Virus record (IMG/VR): IMGVR_UViG_3300033145_000240
Coordinates: 1-36,429 of that record
DNA length: 36,429 nucleotides
Source: a virus
Direction: 5' to 3' (one strand)
Positions 1-8,053 of the stretch are shown here, in pieces. Below the pieces are notes generated by a model. That model was given only the letters and a program-made list of their open reading frames with translations, did no database searches and was not told the DNA's origin. Every line of letters starts with the position of its first letter. The first letter of the stretch is position 1. The translations under genes and the position numbers were made by a program.

Positions 1-114
1 CCCGGCTAGCACTGGCTCAATGGCACTTGGTGCTTATTGTAGTGGTAATTCTGACCCAGCAAATATTACTGTAACAACAGGGACAGAGATAGCAGAAATT
101 GATTTAGGTGGAAC
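1..114. repeat. Left copy of the 114-bp terminal direct repeat
   Basis: Bases 1-114 are identical to 36316-36429. The reading frame of the tail fibre gene continues without interruption when the two copies are merged, which is what an assembler leaves when a circular or circularly permuted genome is opened at an arbitrary point inside a gene. A real packaged direct terminal repeat would more usually lie outside a gene. The merged genome is 36,315 bp. Confidence 0.95.
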
Positions 115-1888
115 ATCAATTGGTGCTGCTTATAATGCAGAGTCTGGTGGTGCAGCAACAATAGTGTGGGATCATGATGCTGCAGAATCTTCTTCTTGTG
201 TAGTAGCTACATTTAATGCAGCCGCAGCCGGGACAAATTATACAAAAGATTTAACTGATAGTATTTCACTCGTTGATACCATAGCAAATAAGCCGGGTAA
301 AGCATTGACAGATATTATTACTTTAACTGATGTATTCACAGCCCAAGGGGTATTTGCTAGAACGTTTACAGAGGTTATTAATTTAGTAGATACTTTAAAA
401 AAGAAAGCTCAAAAAACTTTAACAGAAGTTATTAATCTTGTTGACACAATAGAATTATTACCGGGTAAAATATTATCTGAAACAATAACCCTAGTCGATA
501 CTTTTGCAAAACAAATCTCAAGAGCGTTCACCGAAACAATAACTTTAATAGATACAGTTATAAAGCAAACTCAAAAAACATTGACCGAAGTAATTACCTT
601 GGTTGATAATATAGCTAAAGCACTAACATACAATCGAACATTTACCGAAGTTATTAATTTAGTCGCTACTATAAAAAATCAAACTCAAAAAGCACTTTCG
701 GAAGTAATAACTTTAATTGATACATTGGCCACACAAGGCACATTTTTTAAAGTGTTAACCGAAATAGTAAGCCTTACAGATATAATTGCAAAACAAACTC
801 AAAAAACTATTTCAGAAACAATAACTTTAGTTGCCAATTTTTATAAAAAAACTCAAAAGACTTTCACTGAAACAATAATCCTTACAGACATATTTTCTAG
901 TGTTGGCACATTCTTTAAAAATTTAACTGAAACAATCACGATCACCGATACCATTTCAAGACAGGCTCAAAAAACTTTTGCCGAAGTGGTGACGCTTACA
1001 GATAATTTTGCAAGTGTCTTCGCTCGAGCATTTAGCGAAACAATCACCTTGGCAGATACCATAGCTAAACAAATCACCCGAACATTTACAGAGGTTATTT
1101 CATTAGTTGCTACAATTGCGACCGTTGGCACTTTTTCTAAAGTCTTGACAGAAACGATCAATTTGGTTGATACAATAAAAAAACAAAGTCAAAAAGCTCT
1201 TGCCGAAATTATAACTTTAACAGATACAATTGCCCGGCAAATTTCAAAAGCCCTTTCAGAAGTTGTCACCTTGGTTGATAATATTGCAAACGTACATACC
1301 CCCGGAAGTGGTGGTGCATTTTTTAAAACCCTCACCGAAACAATAATTTTAACTGATACAATAGCCCGACAAATAACTCGGACTTTTACGGAAGTTATAA
1401 ATTTTGTTGCTACAATTTCAAAGCAGACACAATTGGCATTTGCCGAGGCAATAGCATTAGCCGATACATTAACCCGTCAAGCTCAAAAGACCTTGACAGA
1501 AACTATAAATTTAAGTGCTATATTTTCTACTGTTGGCACATTCTTTAAATCATTAGTTGAAAATATAACGATCACAGATACTATTGCAAAACAAATATCA
1601 AGATTATTTAGTGAAATTATTACTCTTGTTGATAATTTAGTTATTCAAACAAATAAAGTGCTTTCAGAAATAATAATCCTTACAGATACAATCACAAATA
1701 TTTATAAGGGTGTAATGCAAAAAGGCAAAGCAATATTATTAACCACGGCAGATAAGGCTATTGCAATGTTGAACAATTTGGGGTCTAATATACTCAAAAC
1801 TACCAAGATTGATAAAAATGTGATACAATTAAAAAATAAAGATAAGCATATTTTGTCTACTAAAGATAAGGATAAAACAATTTTATGA
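1..1888 (+). CDS. Repeat-built tail fibre protein, 3' part (gene starts at 35915)
   Basis: This is the downstream part of a 762-residue protein whose first codons are at 35915-36315; the two pieces are in the same frame when the 114-bp terminal repeat is merged. The internal ATG at 20 is therefore not the true start. From about base 240 to 1700 the protein consists of about 26 diverged copies of an 18-20 residue unit of the form F/L-T/S-E-T/V-I-T/N-L-V/T-D-T-I plus a polar linker such as AKQTQKT or TVGTFFK. Regular beta-forming repeats of this kind suit an elongated fibre shaft. The C-terminal ~60 residues are Lys-rich. The stop TGA overlaps the next ATG (ATGA at 1885). I infer a host-contact fibre from the repeats and the position in the tail operon; no receptor-binding domain was identified. 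Confidence 0.75.
   Translation, partial: PASTGSMALGAYCSGNSDPANITVTTGTEIAEIDLGGTSIGAAYNAESGGAATIVWDHDAAESSSCVVATFNAAAAGTNYTKDLTDSISLVDTIANKPGKALTDIITLTDVFTAQGVFARTFTEVINLVDTLKKKAQKTLTEVINLVDTIELLPGKILSETITLVDTFAKQISRAFTETITLIDTVIKQTQKTLTEVITLVDNIAKALTYNRTFTEVINLVATIKNQTQKALSEVITLIDTLATQGTFFKVLTEIVSLTDIIAKQTQKTISETITLVANFYKKTQKTFTETIILTDIFSSVGTFFKNLTETITITDTISRQAQKTFAEVVTLTDNFASVFARAFSETITLADTIAKQITRTFTEVISLVATIATVGTFSKVLTETINLVDTIKKQSQKALAEIITLTDTIARQISKALSEVVTLVDNIANVHTPGSGGAFFKTLTETIILTDTIARQITRTFTEVINFVATISKQTQLAFAEAIALADTLTRQAQKTLTETINLSAIFSTVGTFFKSLVENITITDTIAKQISRLFSEIITLVDNLVIQTNKVLSEIIILTDTITNIYKGVMQKGKAILLTTADKAIAMLNNLGSNILKTTKIDKNVIQLKNKDKHILSTKDKDKTIL
240..1700 (+). repeat. Array of ~26 diverged 54-60 bp coding repeats
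   Basis: Each unit encodes a segment such as LTEVINLVDTI or FSETITLADTI followed by a linker of 7-9 residues. The protein period is 18-20 residues. Third-position divergence is high, so the array is old at DNA level and conserved at protein level, as expected for selection on a fibre shaft. Linkers alternate between KQTQKT-type and VGTFFK-type, suggesting a higher-order multi-unit period. Confidence 0.85.
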
Positions 1889-2805
1889 AAACATTAATTG
1901 CCCCAACAGAGGATTTTATAAAATCAGAGCGCAGTATATTGGGTGCCGATAGTGCAGCCGGTAGCGATGTTTCTTTAACTTTAGAGGATAACGACCATTT
2001 TGTTGACAATGATTATGTGGTTATTGGAAACGAGGGATCAGAGCAAACAGAGCTTGCACAAATAAATGCTATAGTTACTCCCGGACAAACTATACAGGTT
2101 GATACTTTAAAGTTTGCACATAAAGCCAATATACCAGTTACTAAATATAAATATAATAAACGTAAGTTTTATGGTAGCTTAACCGCCGGTGGCTCTTATG
2201 TAGAATTAACAGCTTATGGCTCACCCGCAGTAATACAAGCTGATGATCCACAAGGGACATTACTTGAATATACTGGCAGTGAGGGCTATCTATATTTTAA
2301 GGCCACATATTTTAATGAAGAAACAGACGTCGAAACAGACATCGCAGATAGTGACGAAGTTTTGGCAGATGAAAGTGTACGCTATACCACAATTTATAAT
2401 ATCAGAGTGCAAGCGGGCTTAGTTAAAAATCCCTTTATAAGCGACGGTCGTATTGAGACAAAAAGAAAGCAAGCAGAAAATGAAGTCAACTCATGTTTAA
2501 TTCTTAGATATACTTTGCCACTCGATGAAATACCGCCATTAATCGAGCGTGTAACAACTTTACTAGCTGCCGGATATATAGACTATGAGGAATACGGAGC
2601 AAAGGGCGAGGGCGTCAAATGGCTTGGTGAGGCTAGAGGTATTTTAAAATCAATTAAAAATGGTACACAAAGATTGATTGGTGAAGATAGTGCAGAATTG
2701 CCAACTAATTCAACAACAAATGCCGTAACTGGATACCCAGATAGTGACGGGATCGATGATGACGACGATGCCGGAGCATATTTTAAACAAAACGATATTT
2801 ATTAA
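1885..2805 (+). CDS. Head-tail connector, Mu gp36-like (DUF1320) C-terminal domain
   Basis: This 306-residue protein starts at an ATG overlapping the TGA of the tail fibre gene. Residues ~170-265 resemble the gp36/DUF1320 head-completion family: an IRVQAGL opening, a segment listing residues that define a multi-helix bundle (KRKQAENEVNSCLILRYTLP) and a YIDYEEYG segment. The N-terminal ~165 residues look like an added beta-rich domain with an EGSEQTELAQI stretch typical of virion proteins. The extreme C-terminus is Asp-rich. Downstream are a gpG-like and a tail-completion candidate, the usual order at the head-tail joint. The role (adaptor plugged into the portal) is inferred from this family resemblance and order. 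Confidence 0.6.
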   Translation: MKTLIAPTEDFIKSERSILGADSAAGSDVSLTLEDNDHFVDNDYVVIGNEGSEQTELAQINAIVTPGQTIQVDTLKFAHKANIPVTKYKYNKRKFYGSLTAGGSYVELTAYGSPAVIQADDPQGTLLEYTGSEGYLYFKATYFNEETDVETDIADSDEVLADESVRYTTIYNIRVQAGLVKNPFISDGRIETKRKQAENEVNSCLILRYTLPLDEIPPLIERVTTLLAAGYIDYEEYGAKGEGVKWLGEARGILKSIKNGTQRLIGEDSAELPTNSTTNAVTGYPDSDGIDDDDDAGAYFKQNDIY

Positions 2806-2814
2806 TATAATTTT

Positions 2815-3540
2815 ATGGGAGATCCAAGAACTAATATAAATAGAAAAAAAGATTTTTTACTTGAAGTGGCCAGGGGAAATATTGAGGGTCATTCATTTAT
2901 TCATAAATTTGGTGAGGGTACGGACATTGACAGTGGCGACGGTTTTGTAGATATTTGGGACGGTGCAGGTAACGCCAACGCTGATAAGGTTTATACGTTT
3001 TCATCAACAGCTGATATTGATACAATTTCAAGTAGTAGTGGCAGCGATACGGTCGATATAGAAATACAAGGATTAGATACTAATTTTGCTTTAGTAACTC
3101 AAACCATAACATTGACAGGTCAAACAAAAGCAACGCTTACAACTCCATTAATTAGGGTTTTCCGTATGAAAAATGTAGGTGCAACCAATCTAGTCGGGCA
3201 AGTTTATTGTTATGTAGACGGAGCTATTACGGCAGGAGTACCAGACACTTCGGCAGATATTAGAGCAATTATAGATGACGGTAAAAATCAAACATTAATG
3301 TCTATATATACTATACCAGCCGGAAAAACTGGCTATCTATTAAAAGAGTTTGCCTCAATGTCAAAGGCAGTAGCCTCGGCAGTGGCAGATATACATTTAG
3401 CAATGAGAGAGTTTGGCGGGGTATTTCAATTAAAAGAAACACTATCTATAAATACAGCCGGCAATCCTTCATTTCAATATGAATATCCAATACCTCTAGT
3501 AATACCAGAAAAGTTTGATATATTATTAATTGATAGTTAA
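2815..3540 (+). CDS. Predicted beta-rich virion protein
   Basis: This 241-residue protein has no function I recognise. It is beta-rich, with alternating hydrophobic residues in two halves: an N-terminal half with DTVDIEIQGLDTN and TQTITLTGQTKATL, and a C-terminal half with NQTLMSIYTIPAGKTGYL. That second pattern occurs in structural proteins of many environmental siphoviruses. It lies between the connector and the gpG-like gene, so a virion role is likely. The start ATG is 10 bases after the previous stop, with an AT-rich leader. Confidence 0.55.
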   Translation: MGDPRTNINRKKDFLLEVARGNIEGHSFIHKFGEGTDIDSGDGFVDIWDGAGNANADKVYTFSSTADIDTISSSSGSDTVDIEIQGLDTNFALVTQTITLTGQTKATLTTPLIRVFRMKNVGATNLVGQVYCYVDGAITAGVPDTSADIRAIIDDGKNQTLMSIYTIPAGKTGYLLKEFASMSKAVASAVADIHLAMREFGGVFQLKETLSINTAGNPSFQYEYPIPLVIPEKFDILLIDS

Positions 3541-3545
3541 AATGT

Positions 3546-3998
3546 ATGGCTTTTCTAATATCATGGCAAGTGGAGGGCGAGCAACAATTATTACGTAAAT
3601 TACAAATAGCACAAGACAAAGTAAAAGATTGGACGCCGGCATTTAGAAAAGTTGCGACTGTACTAAAAAAAACATTTTCCAATGACGTGTTTGATACAAG
3701 AGGGCGCACAGTAGATGAAAACTGGCCAAAACTATCACCGCAATATTTAGCAGAAAAAAGAAAAGCCGGCTATCCCTCACAACCATTGGTTAGGACCGGT
3801 AAAATGAAAAAGAGTTTTAAGACATTGTTTAAATCAGACTTGGCCGCAGTATGGAACACAGCCGCATATTTCAAATATCATCAATCAAATAAACCACGTC
3901 GTAAAATACCAAGGCGCATAATGATGAAATTAGCACATCAGCAACGAGAGACAATACAAAAGATTTTTCAAAAGCATTACTTAAAAGAGTTTAAATAA
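3546..3998 (+). CDS. Mu gpG-like virion morphogenesis / tail completion protein
   Basis: This 150-residue protein resembles the Mu gpG / P2 gpS virion morphogenesis family. It has an N-terminal helical region (QQLLRKLQIAQDKVKDW), the motif DENWPKLSPQYLAEK where this family carries a conserved W..L...Y..K core, then PLVRTGKMKKSF and a C-terminal basic helix with PRRIMMKL. In Mu-like phages it acts in joining head and tail. ATG 3546 was chosen; an out-of-frame ATG lies 4 bases earlier. The neighbours on both sides are joining proteins, in agreement. Confidence 0.75.
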   Translation: MAFLISWQVEGEQQLLRKLQIAQDKVKDWTPAFRKVATVLKKTFSNDVFDTRGRTVDENWPKLSPQYLAEKRKAGYPSQPLVRTGKMKKSFKTLFKSDLAAVWNTAAYFKYHQSNKPRRKIPRRIMMKLAHQQRETIQKIFQKHYLKEFK

Positions 3999-4002
3999 AA
4001 AT

Positions 4003-4509
4003 ATGGCAAAACAAGTTTATCAAGATCCCGTAATAGAGAAATATATCGAGGCTATCAAAGCCGTATTTGGTGGTTATTTTAAAGTTTATTACATAGAGGA
4101 CCCAATCCAAATACCAGTAAGTAATTTGCCATGTGTAATAATATCTAGTAGCGAAACTCGTATCGGTCAAAATAGTAATGCAGAGGACGAACACGCCATG
4201 GCATTTATATTAACTGTCGTTGAAGATATTAGAAAAGATTTGCAAGATGATAAAACGATCAGCGCAAGTAAGCGAAACTTAAAAGAAGTTATTGAGGGTA
4301 GAGACACAAATTATAAATTAAAAACAAAATCAATATTAAATATTTTACGCACCAACATTAACCTTGATGTGGCAAACAATTTACGCACCAGTTTGACCAC
4401 AATTGTACGTGTTGACTATGGCATAACCGTAGACAAGCGACAACCAGAGGCATGGGGGATCGAGGCACAAGTTGAGTTTGTAGCAGAGTTTATTCAATTA
4501 AGAAATTAG
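4003..4509 (+). CDS. Probable tail terminator/completion protein
   Basis: This 168-residue alpha/beta protein has the size and position of the tail terminator or Mu gp37-type protein: after the gpG-like gene and before the tail tube. Visible features are an N-terminal helix (VIEKYIEAIKAVFGGYF), a PCVIISSSETRIG strand region and a C-terminal strand EAQVEFVAEF that fits an oligomeric ring protein. No diagnostic motif settles the family, so function rests on gene order. Confidence 0.45.
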   Translation: MAKQVYQDPVIEKYIEAIKAVFGGYFKVYYIEDPIQIPVSNLPCVIISSSETRIGQNSNAEDEHAMAFILTVVEDIRKDLQDDKTISASKRNLKEVIEGRDTNYKLKTKSILNILRTNINLDVANNLRTSLTTIVRVDYGITVDKRQPEAWGIEAQVEFVAEFIQLRN

Positions 4510-4513
4510 ATTT

Positions 4514-4675
4514 ATGAAAATTACAAGTCGAAAAACAATTGATTTTCCAAGTCTAGGTTTTGGAATTAAAAAAGGTGAGGTCAAAGACGCACCAAAAGAT
4601 AAAAAAGCCCAAGAGGCGGTTTTATCAAATCGCCACATTTCCGAGGCTAAGAAATCATCAGAAAAAAATAAATAA
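4514..4675 (+). CDS. Small basic protein before the tail tube gene
   Basis: This 53-residue, Lys-rich protein begins MKITSRKTIDFPSLGFGIKK. It starts 5 bases after the preceding stop and fills the gap to the tail tube gene. Small proteins at this place in Mu-like tail modules often carry a similar N-terminal strand followed by a charged tail. Function unknown. The tight spacing within the operon and the good start context support it being real. Confidence 0.55.
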   Translation: MKITSRKTIDFPSLGFGIKKGEVKDAPKDKKAQEAVLSNRHISEAKKSSEKNK

Positions 4676-4690
4676 TTAATCAATAATATT

Positions 4691-5695
4691 ATGAGTAAAA
4701 CAGGAGGCACACAAGTGCAAATTGGCCTTGGTATAGAGAGTGCGGCAGCACCAAACGTTGCAGTAGCAGAGACAATATTTCCAAAATGGGCTGACTATTC
4801 ATTACAAGCAGTAGCCGAAAAAGAAATGTTTGTATCAGCACGTGGCGTTAGGAACGAAAGCTCAAACTCATATATCAAGCGCAAATATTCAGCCGGGTCA
4901 ATCGGCGTTGTACCAAACGTTGAGATTGCCCCGTACTTTTTCAATCTTGCTTTAGGTAGTCTTTCTACAGCAGAGGCAGAAACAGGCGTCTATGAGCATA
5001 CGATTACAGTACAAAATCTAAATGCAACAATGGTCACAGCCACAATTACGACCGAGGAGGGAGCAATCCAAACAGCACAATATACAAATTGTGTTGTCGA
5101 TAGTTTAAATCTTGAGGTATCTGACGGTTACGCTAAAATGACTGCTGAAATTATTGGCGGCTTTCCGTCTACTGATACAATCGCCGAGGCTTACACAGTA
5201 GAAACAGAGTTTGCGTACCCAGACATGACAGCTAAATTTGGTACGGACGTAGCGGACGCCGGCGGCAATTCAGCGTTACCGTTAAAATCTTTTACTTTAA
5301 ACATTGCTAATAATATACAATTAGACGAGGCCTTTTTATCCGGGTCCAATGAAATTGTATCGGGCGGATTAGTAAGAGGTAGACTTAAATTGACTGGTAG
5401 CTATTCATTACATTTTGAGGACACAGTCGAACTAGCTAAATATAAAGCTAATACAAAAAATGCTTTGATAGTATCATTTATCGGTGCCAATATAGGCGCA
5501 ACAGAGGCAGAGGAAATAGAAATACAATTAGCTAAATTAGTATTAACTAGCCCACCAGTTGAATATAATATTGACGGATTACTAATTTTGACCCAAGAGT
5601 TTGAAGTCGAATACGGAGCAACCGACGGTGACATTACAGTAATTGTCACCAATGAGGAGGCAAACGCTGGTGACGCCGTTTATAATGTAGCTTAA
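4691..5695 (+). CDS. Major tail tube protein
   Basis: This 334-residue beta-rich protein is placed immediately before the frameshifted chaperone pair and the tape measure, which is the standard position of the tail tube gene. The N-terminal segment GIGLGIESAAAP-like (QVQIGLGIESAAAPNV) and the later FPKWADYSLQAV match a tube-protein opening in which an early loop is followed by the beta-barrel core. The second half has repeated strand patterns (LTGSYSLHFED, LTQEFEVEYG). No sheath gene precedes it, so a non-contractile tail is inferred. Confidence 0.75.
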   Translation: MSKTGGTQVQIGLGIESAAAPNVAVAETIFPKWADYSLQAVAEKEMFVSARGVRNESSNSYIKRKYSAGSIGVVPNVEIAPYFFNLALGSLSTAEAETGVYEHTITVQNLNATMVTATITTEEGAIQTAQYTNCVVDSLNLEVSDGYAKMTAEIIGGFPSTDTIAEAYTVETEFAYPDMTAKFGTDVADAGGNSALPLKSFTLNIANNIQLDEAFLSGSNEIVSGGLVRGRLKLTGSYSLHFEDTVELAKYKANTKNALIVSFIGANIGATEAEEIEIQLAKLVLTSPPVEYNIDGLLILTQEFEVEYGATDGDITVIVTNEEANAGDAVYNVA

Positions 5696-5726
5696 AATTA
5701 TTTAATAAATCATTAACCAAAAAACC

Positions 5727-6074
5727 ATGAGTGAACAAAGAGAGACAAAAAAATACACAACACCAGGGGGAAAAGAGTTTATTTTAAAGACTTACATTAC
5801 TGGTCGTGAGGCTAGACAATTACAAGCGGTTTTTCTTGACAAGGTGAGTTTAAAACAAACCCAAAAAGACGGGCAATCAATAGAGGGGCTAAAAGGTAGC
5901 GCCGCAGCCGAGGCAGAGGACTTGGCAGTAACATTAATGGTCGTTAGTTTTGATAATAGCTCTGCTGATCTAATAAATCGTATTTTAGATTTACCAAGTA
6001 CAGAAACAGACTTTATCAAAAAAGCTATCAATGAAGTCACAAATCCTAAGAGTGACGACGAAAAAAAAAAGTAA
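5727..6074 (+). CDS. Tail assembly chaperone, gpG-like (unshifted product)
   Basis: This 115-residue protein lies between the tail tube and the tape measure. It has a mixed N-terminus (KKYTTPGGKEFILKTYITGREARQLQ) and an acidic/basic C-terminus ending in Lys codons. The mRNA ends in a run of ten A (6061-6070) directly before the stop TAA, which forms the slippery heptamer A AAA AAG in the zero frame. In siphophages this protein coats the tape measure during tail assembly. Confidence 0.75.
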   Translation: MSEQRETKKYTTPGGKEFILKTYITGREARQLQAVFLDKVSLKQTQKDGQSIEGLKGSAAAEAEDLAVTLMVVSFDNSSADLINRILDLPSTETDFIKKAINEVTNPKSDDEKKK

Positions 6075-6226
6075 TTAGCGATTATCTCAATGGTCGTATT
6101 AGTGGTGATATGCTAATAGCGGTCATTTGTCAACAATTCGGTTGGGATTATCACACTTATTTGGCTCAACCGATTTGGTTTATAGATATAATAATCGCAA
6201 AATTAAAAATAGACGAAAAGAAATAA
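5727..6226 (+). CDS. Tail assembly chaperone, gpGT-like -1 frameshift product
   Basis: A -1 slip on A AAA AAG at 6065-6071 bypasses the stop at 6072-6074. It continues as VISDYLNGRISGDML and then FGWDYHTYLAQPIWFIDII, stopping at TAA 6224-6226 and giving about 166 residues. The extension has the typical T-domain character: short, helical, with W..Y...QP..F. The heptamer is the same as the efficient bacterial dnaX shift site. There is no other gene in 6075-6250, so the frameshift explains the otherwise empty gap before the tape measure. The frameshift frequency cannot be read from sequence. Confidence 0.8.
6065..6071 (+). promoter_or_regulatory. Programmed -1 frameshift heptamer A AAA AAG
   Basis: The zero-frame codons are AAA (6066-6068) and AAG (6069-6071), preceded by A, and the zero-frame stop follows immediately. 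The -1 frame is open for 153 more bases and encodes a T-like domain, as in tail chaperone gene pairs of lambda-like phages. Confidence 0.75.
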
Positions 6227-6250
6227 TCAAAAAATAGATAATAAAAATAT

Positions 6251-8050
6251 ATGGGATTATTCGGCGGGGGTGACACCTCATTAACAATTGTAATAAAAGC
6301 AAAAGACGAGGCAAGCGCAGTATTCAAGAAAATGCAAGGCAACGTCAAAAAGACTAGCGAGGGCATGAAAAGTGCCGGCAAATCTTTGACTAAGGGGTTA
6401 ACAGCTCCGTTAGTTGCCCTTGGTACTGGTGCAATTATGGCTGCCGGTAATTTCGAAAAGTCACTTGGCGATTTATCAACTCTAGTTGGTGCCGGGACAG
6501 AGGATATGAAAACTTTTGAGCAAGGCATTAAAGACGTCATGGATAGAGTGCCAAAAAGTGGTGATGATTTAGGGGCCGCCGCTTATCAAATTGTGTCAGC
6601 CGGAATTAGCGACGCAGCCTTAGCATTGGAAGTTTTAGAAACATCTGGTAATTTAGCGGTTGCCGGTTTATCAACCACAGAGGAGGCCACGGACTTATTG
6701 ACAACTGCTATAAATGCTTTTGGACTAGACGCTAAAGATAGTGATAAAATTGCAGATGTATTATTTAAAACAGTAAAAGCAGGTAAAACAACTATCGCTC
6801 AATTATCAGGGGCTTTTGGTAAAATGGCCGGCAATGCAGCCGCAGCAAATATTAGTTTTGAGGACGTGCAAGCTGCTACCGCAGCATTGACAACCGTGAC
6901 AGGTAAAACATCAGAAAGTCAAAACGCTTTAGCTCAAGTATTTTTGGAGCTGACAGTTGCCGGCGGTAAATTAGATAAAAGTCTTGAAAAAAATGGAGGG
7001 TCATTGGACGACTTAAATGCAGCAATCGCAGAGGAGGGATTAGTCGCCGGTTTTGAAAAAATGAAAAACGAACTTGAGTTAACAGATACAGAGTTTAAAA
7101 ATCTATTTAGTAGTGCAGAGGGTGGCACCGCAGTATTTCAATTATTGACTAGCGCTAATGAAAGTAACGCCAATGCACTAGAAAATATGAAAGAGGGAGC
7201 AAATGAAATGGACGCCGCTACTAAAGCTCAAAATGAGCAATTTCAACAACAATGGCAATTACTAAAAAATAAATTAAACAAATCACTTATAGAACTTGGC
7301 ACCACAATAATGCCAATGCTAAAAGATATAATGGAAAAAGTAGCAGGAACATTATCAAAGGTAGCAGAGTGGTTTAAAAATCTATCCCCAGAAATGAAAA
7401 AGGCAATTATTATTGGCATGGGTTTATTAGCAGCGCTTGGTCCAATACTTTTTTTACTTGGTGGTTTACTAAGTGTATTACCGTTAATAGCGGCGGCATT
7501 TACATTTTTAACTGGACCAATCGGGATAGTAATTGCAGCTATAGGTTTATTAATATTTTGGGTAAAACTAATTAAAGATAATTGGTGGGCGCTTGGTGCT
7601 GCAATGGATATAGTATGGGGAGGTATTAAATCAGCATTTAAAACTGGTGTAAACTTTTTAATAGGTCTAGCCGAGGGTTGGGCTAATTCTTGGGTTAAGG
7701 CAGCGAATATTATTATTAAGGCTTTAAATAGTATACAAATATCAGTACCAAGTTGGGTGCCTAAAATTGGTGGCAAATCATTTGGTATTAATATACCGTT
7801 AGTGCCAGAGATTTCTTTGCCCAGGCTTGAACATGGCGGTATTGTACCCGGTGCAGTCGGACAACCAGTGCCAATTATAGCTCATGGCCAAGAAACATTT
7901 ATACCGGCTAATAAATCAAAAAGTGGTCAAGGTTTATCGGTTACAATTAATAATCCGATAGTAAGAAACGATGATGATATTTTAAAAATCAGACGAGAGA
8001 TAGACAATTATTTTGGACCTCTTGTAAATAATCATAGGATAACAGCATAA
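6251..8050 (+). CDS. Tail tape measure protein (short)
   Basis: This 599-residue protein has an N-terminal coiled helical segment (VIKAKDEASAVFKKMQGNVKKTSEGMKS read in parts), a helical core with AAYQIVSAGISDAALALEVL typical of the TP901-like tape measure core, a hydrophobic central block at about residues 380-440 rich in Leu/Ile/Gly that could span a membrane, and the usual C-terminal signature GGIVPGAVGQPVPIIAHGQE. By the usual rule of about 0.15 nm per residue, this suggests a tail near 90 nm. It follows the frameshifted chaperone and precedes the hub protein, as expected. Confidence 0.88.
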   Translation: MGLFGGGDTSLTIVIKAKDEASAVFKKMQGNVKKTSEGMKSAGKSLTKGLTAPLVALGTGAIMAAGNFEKSLGDLSTLVGAGTEDMKTFEQGIKDVMDRVPKSGDDLGAAAYQIVSAGISDAALALEVLETSGNLAVAGLSTTEEATDLLTTAINAFGLDAKDSDKIADVLFKTVKAGKTTIAQLSGAFGKMAGNAAAANISFEDVQAATAALTTVTGKTSESQNALAQVFLELTVAGGKLDKSLEKNGGSLDDLNAAIAEEGLVAGFEKMKNELELTDTEFKNLFSSAEGGTAVFQLLTSANESNANALENMKEGANEMDAATKAQNEQFQQQWQLLKNKLNKSLIELGTTIMPMLKDIMEKVAGTLSKVAEWFKNLSPEMKKAIIIGMGLLAALGPILFLLGGLLSVLPLIAAAFTFLTGPIGIVIAAIGLLIFWVKLIKDNWWALGAAMDIVWGGIKSAFKTGVNFLIGLAEGWANSWVKAANIIIKALNSIQISVPSWVPKIGGKSFGINIPLVPEISLPRLEHGGIVPGAVGQPVPIIAHGQETFIPANKSKSGQGLSVTINNPIVRNDDDILKIRREIDNYFGPLVNNHRITA

Positions 8051-8053
8051 TAA

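Noticed and set aside
240-1700. CRISPR-like or tandem DNA repeat array
   Set aside because: Repeats are coding, diverged at DNA level and have no constant spacer or repeat length; they are protein repeats of a fibre.
7243-7776. A 177-codon - strand frame inside the tape measure gene
   Set aside because: No start signal, composition mirrors the + strand gene and gene density on that strand is otherwise zero.
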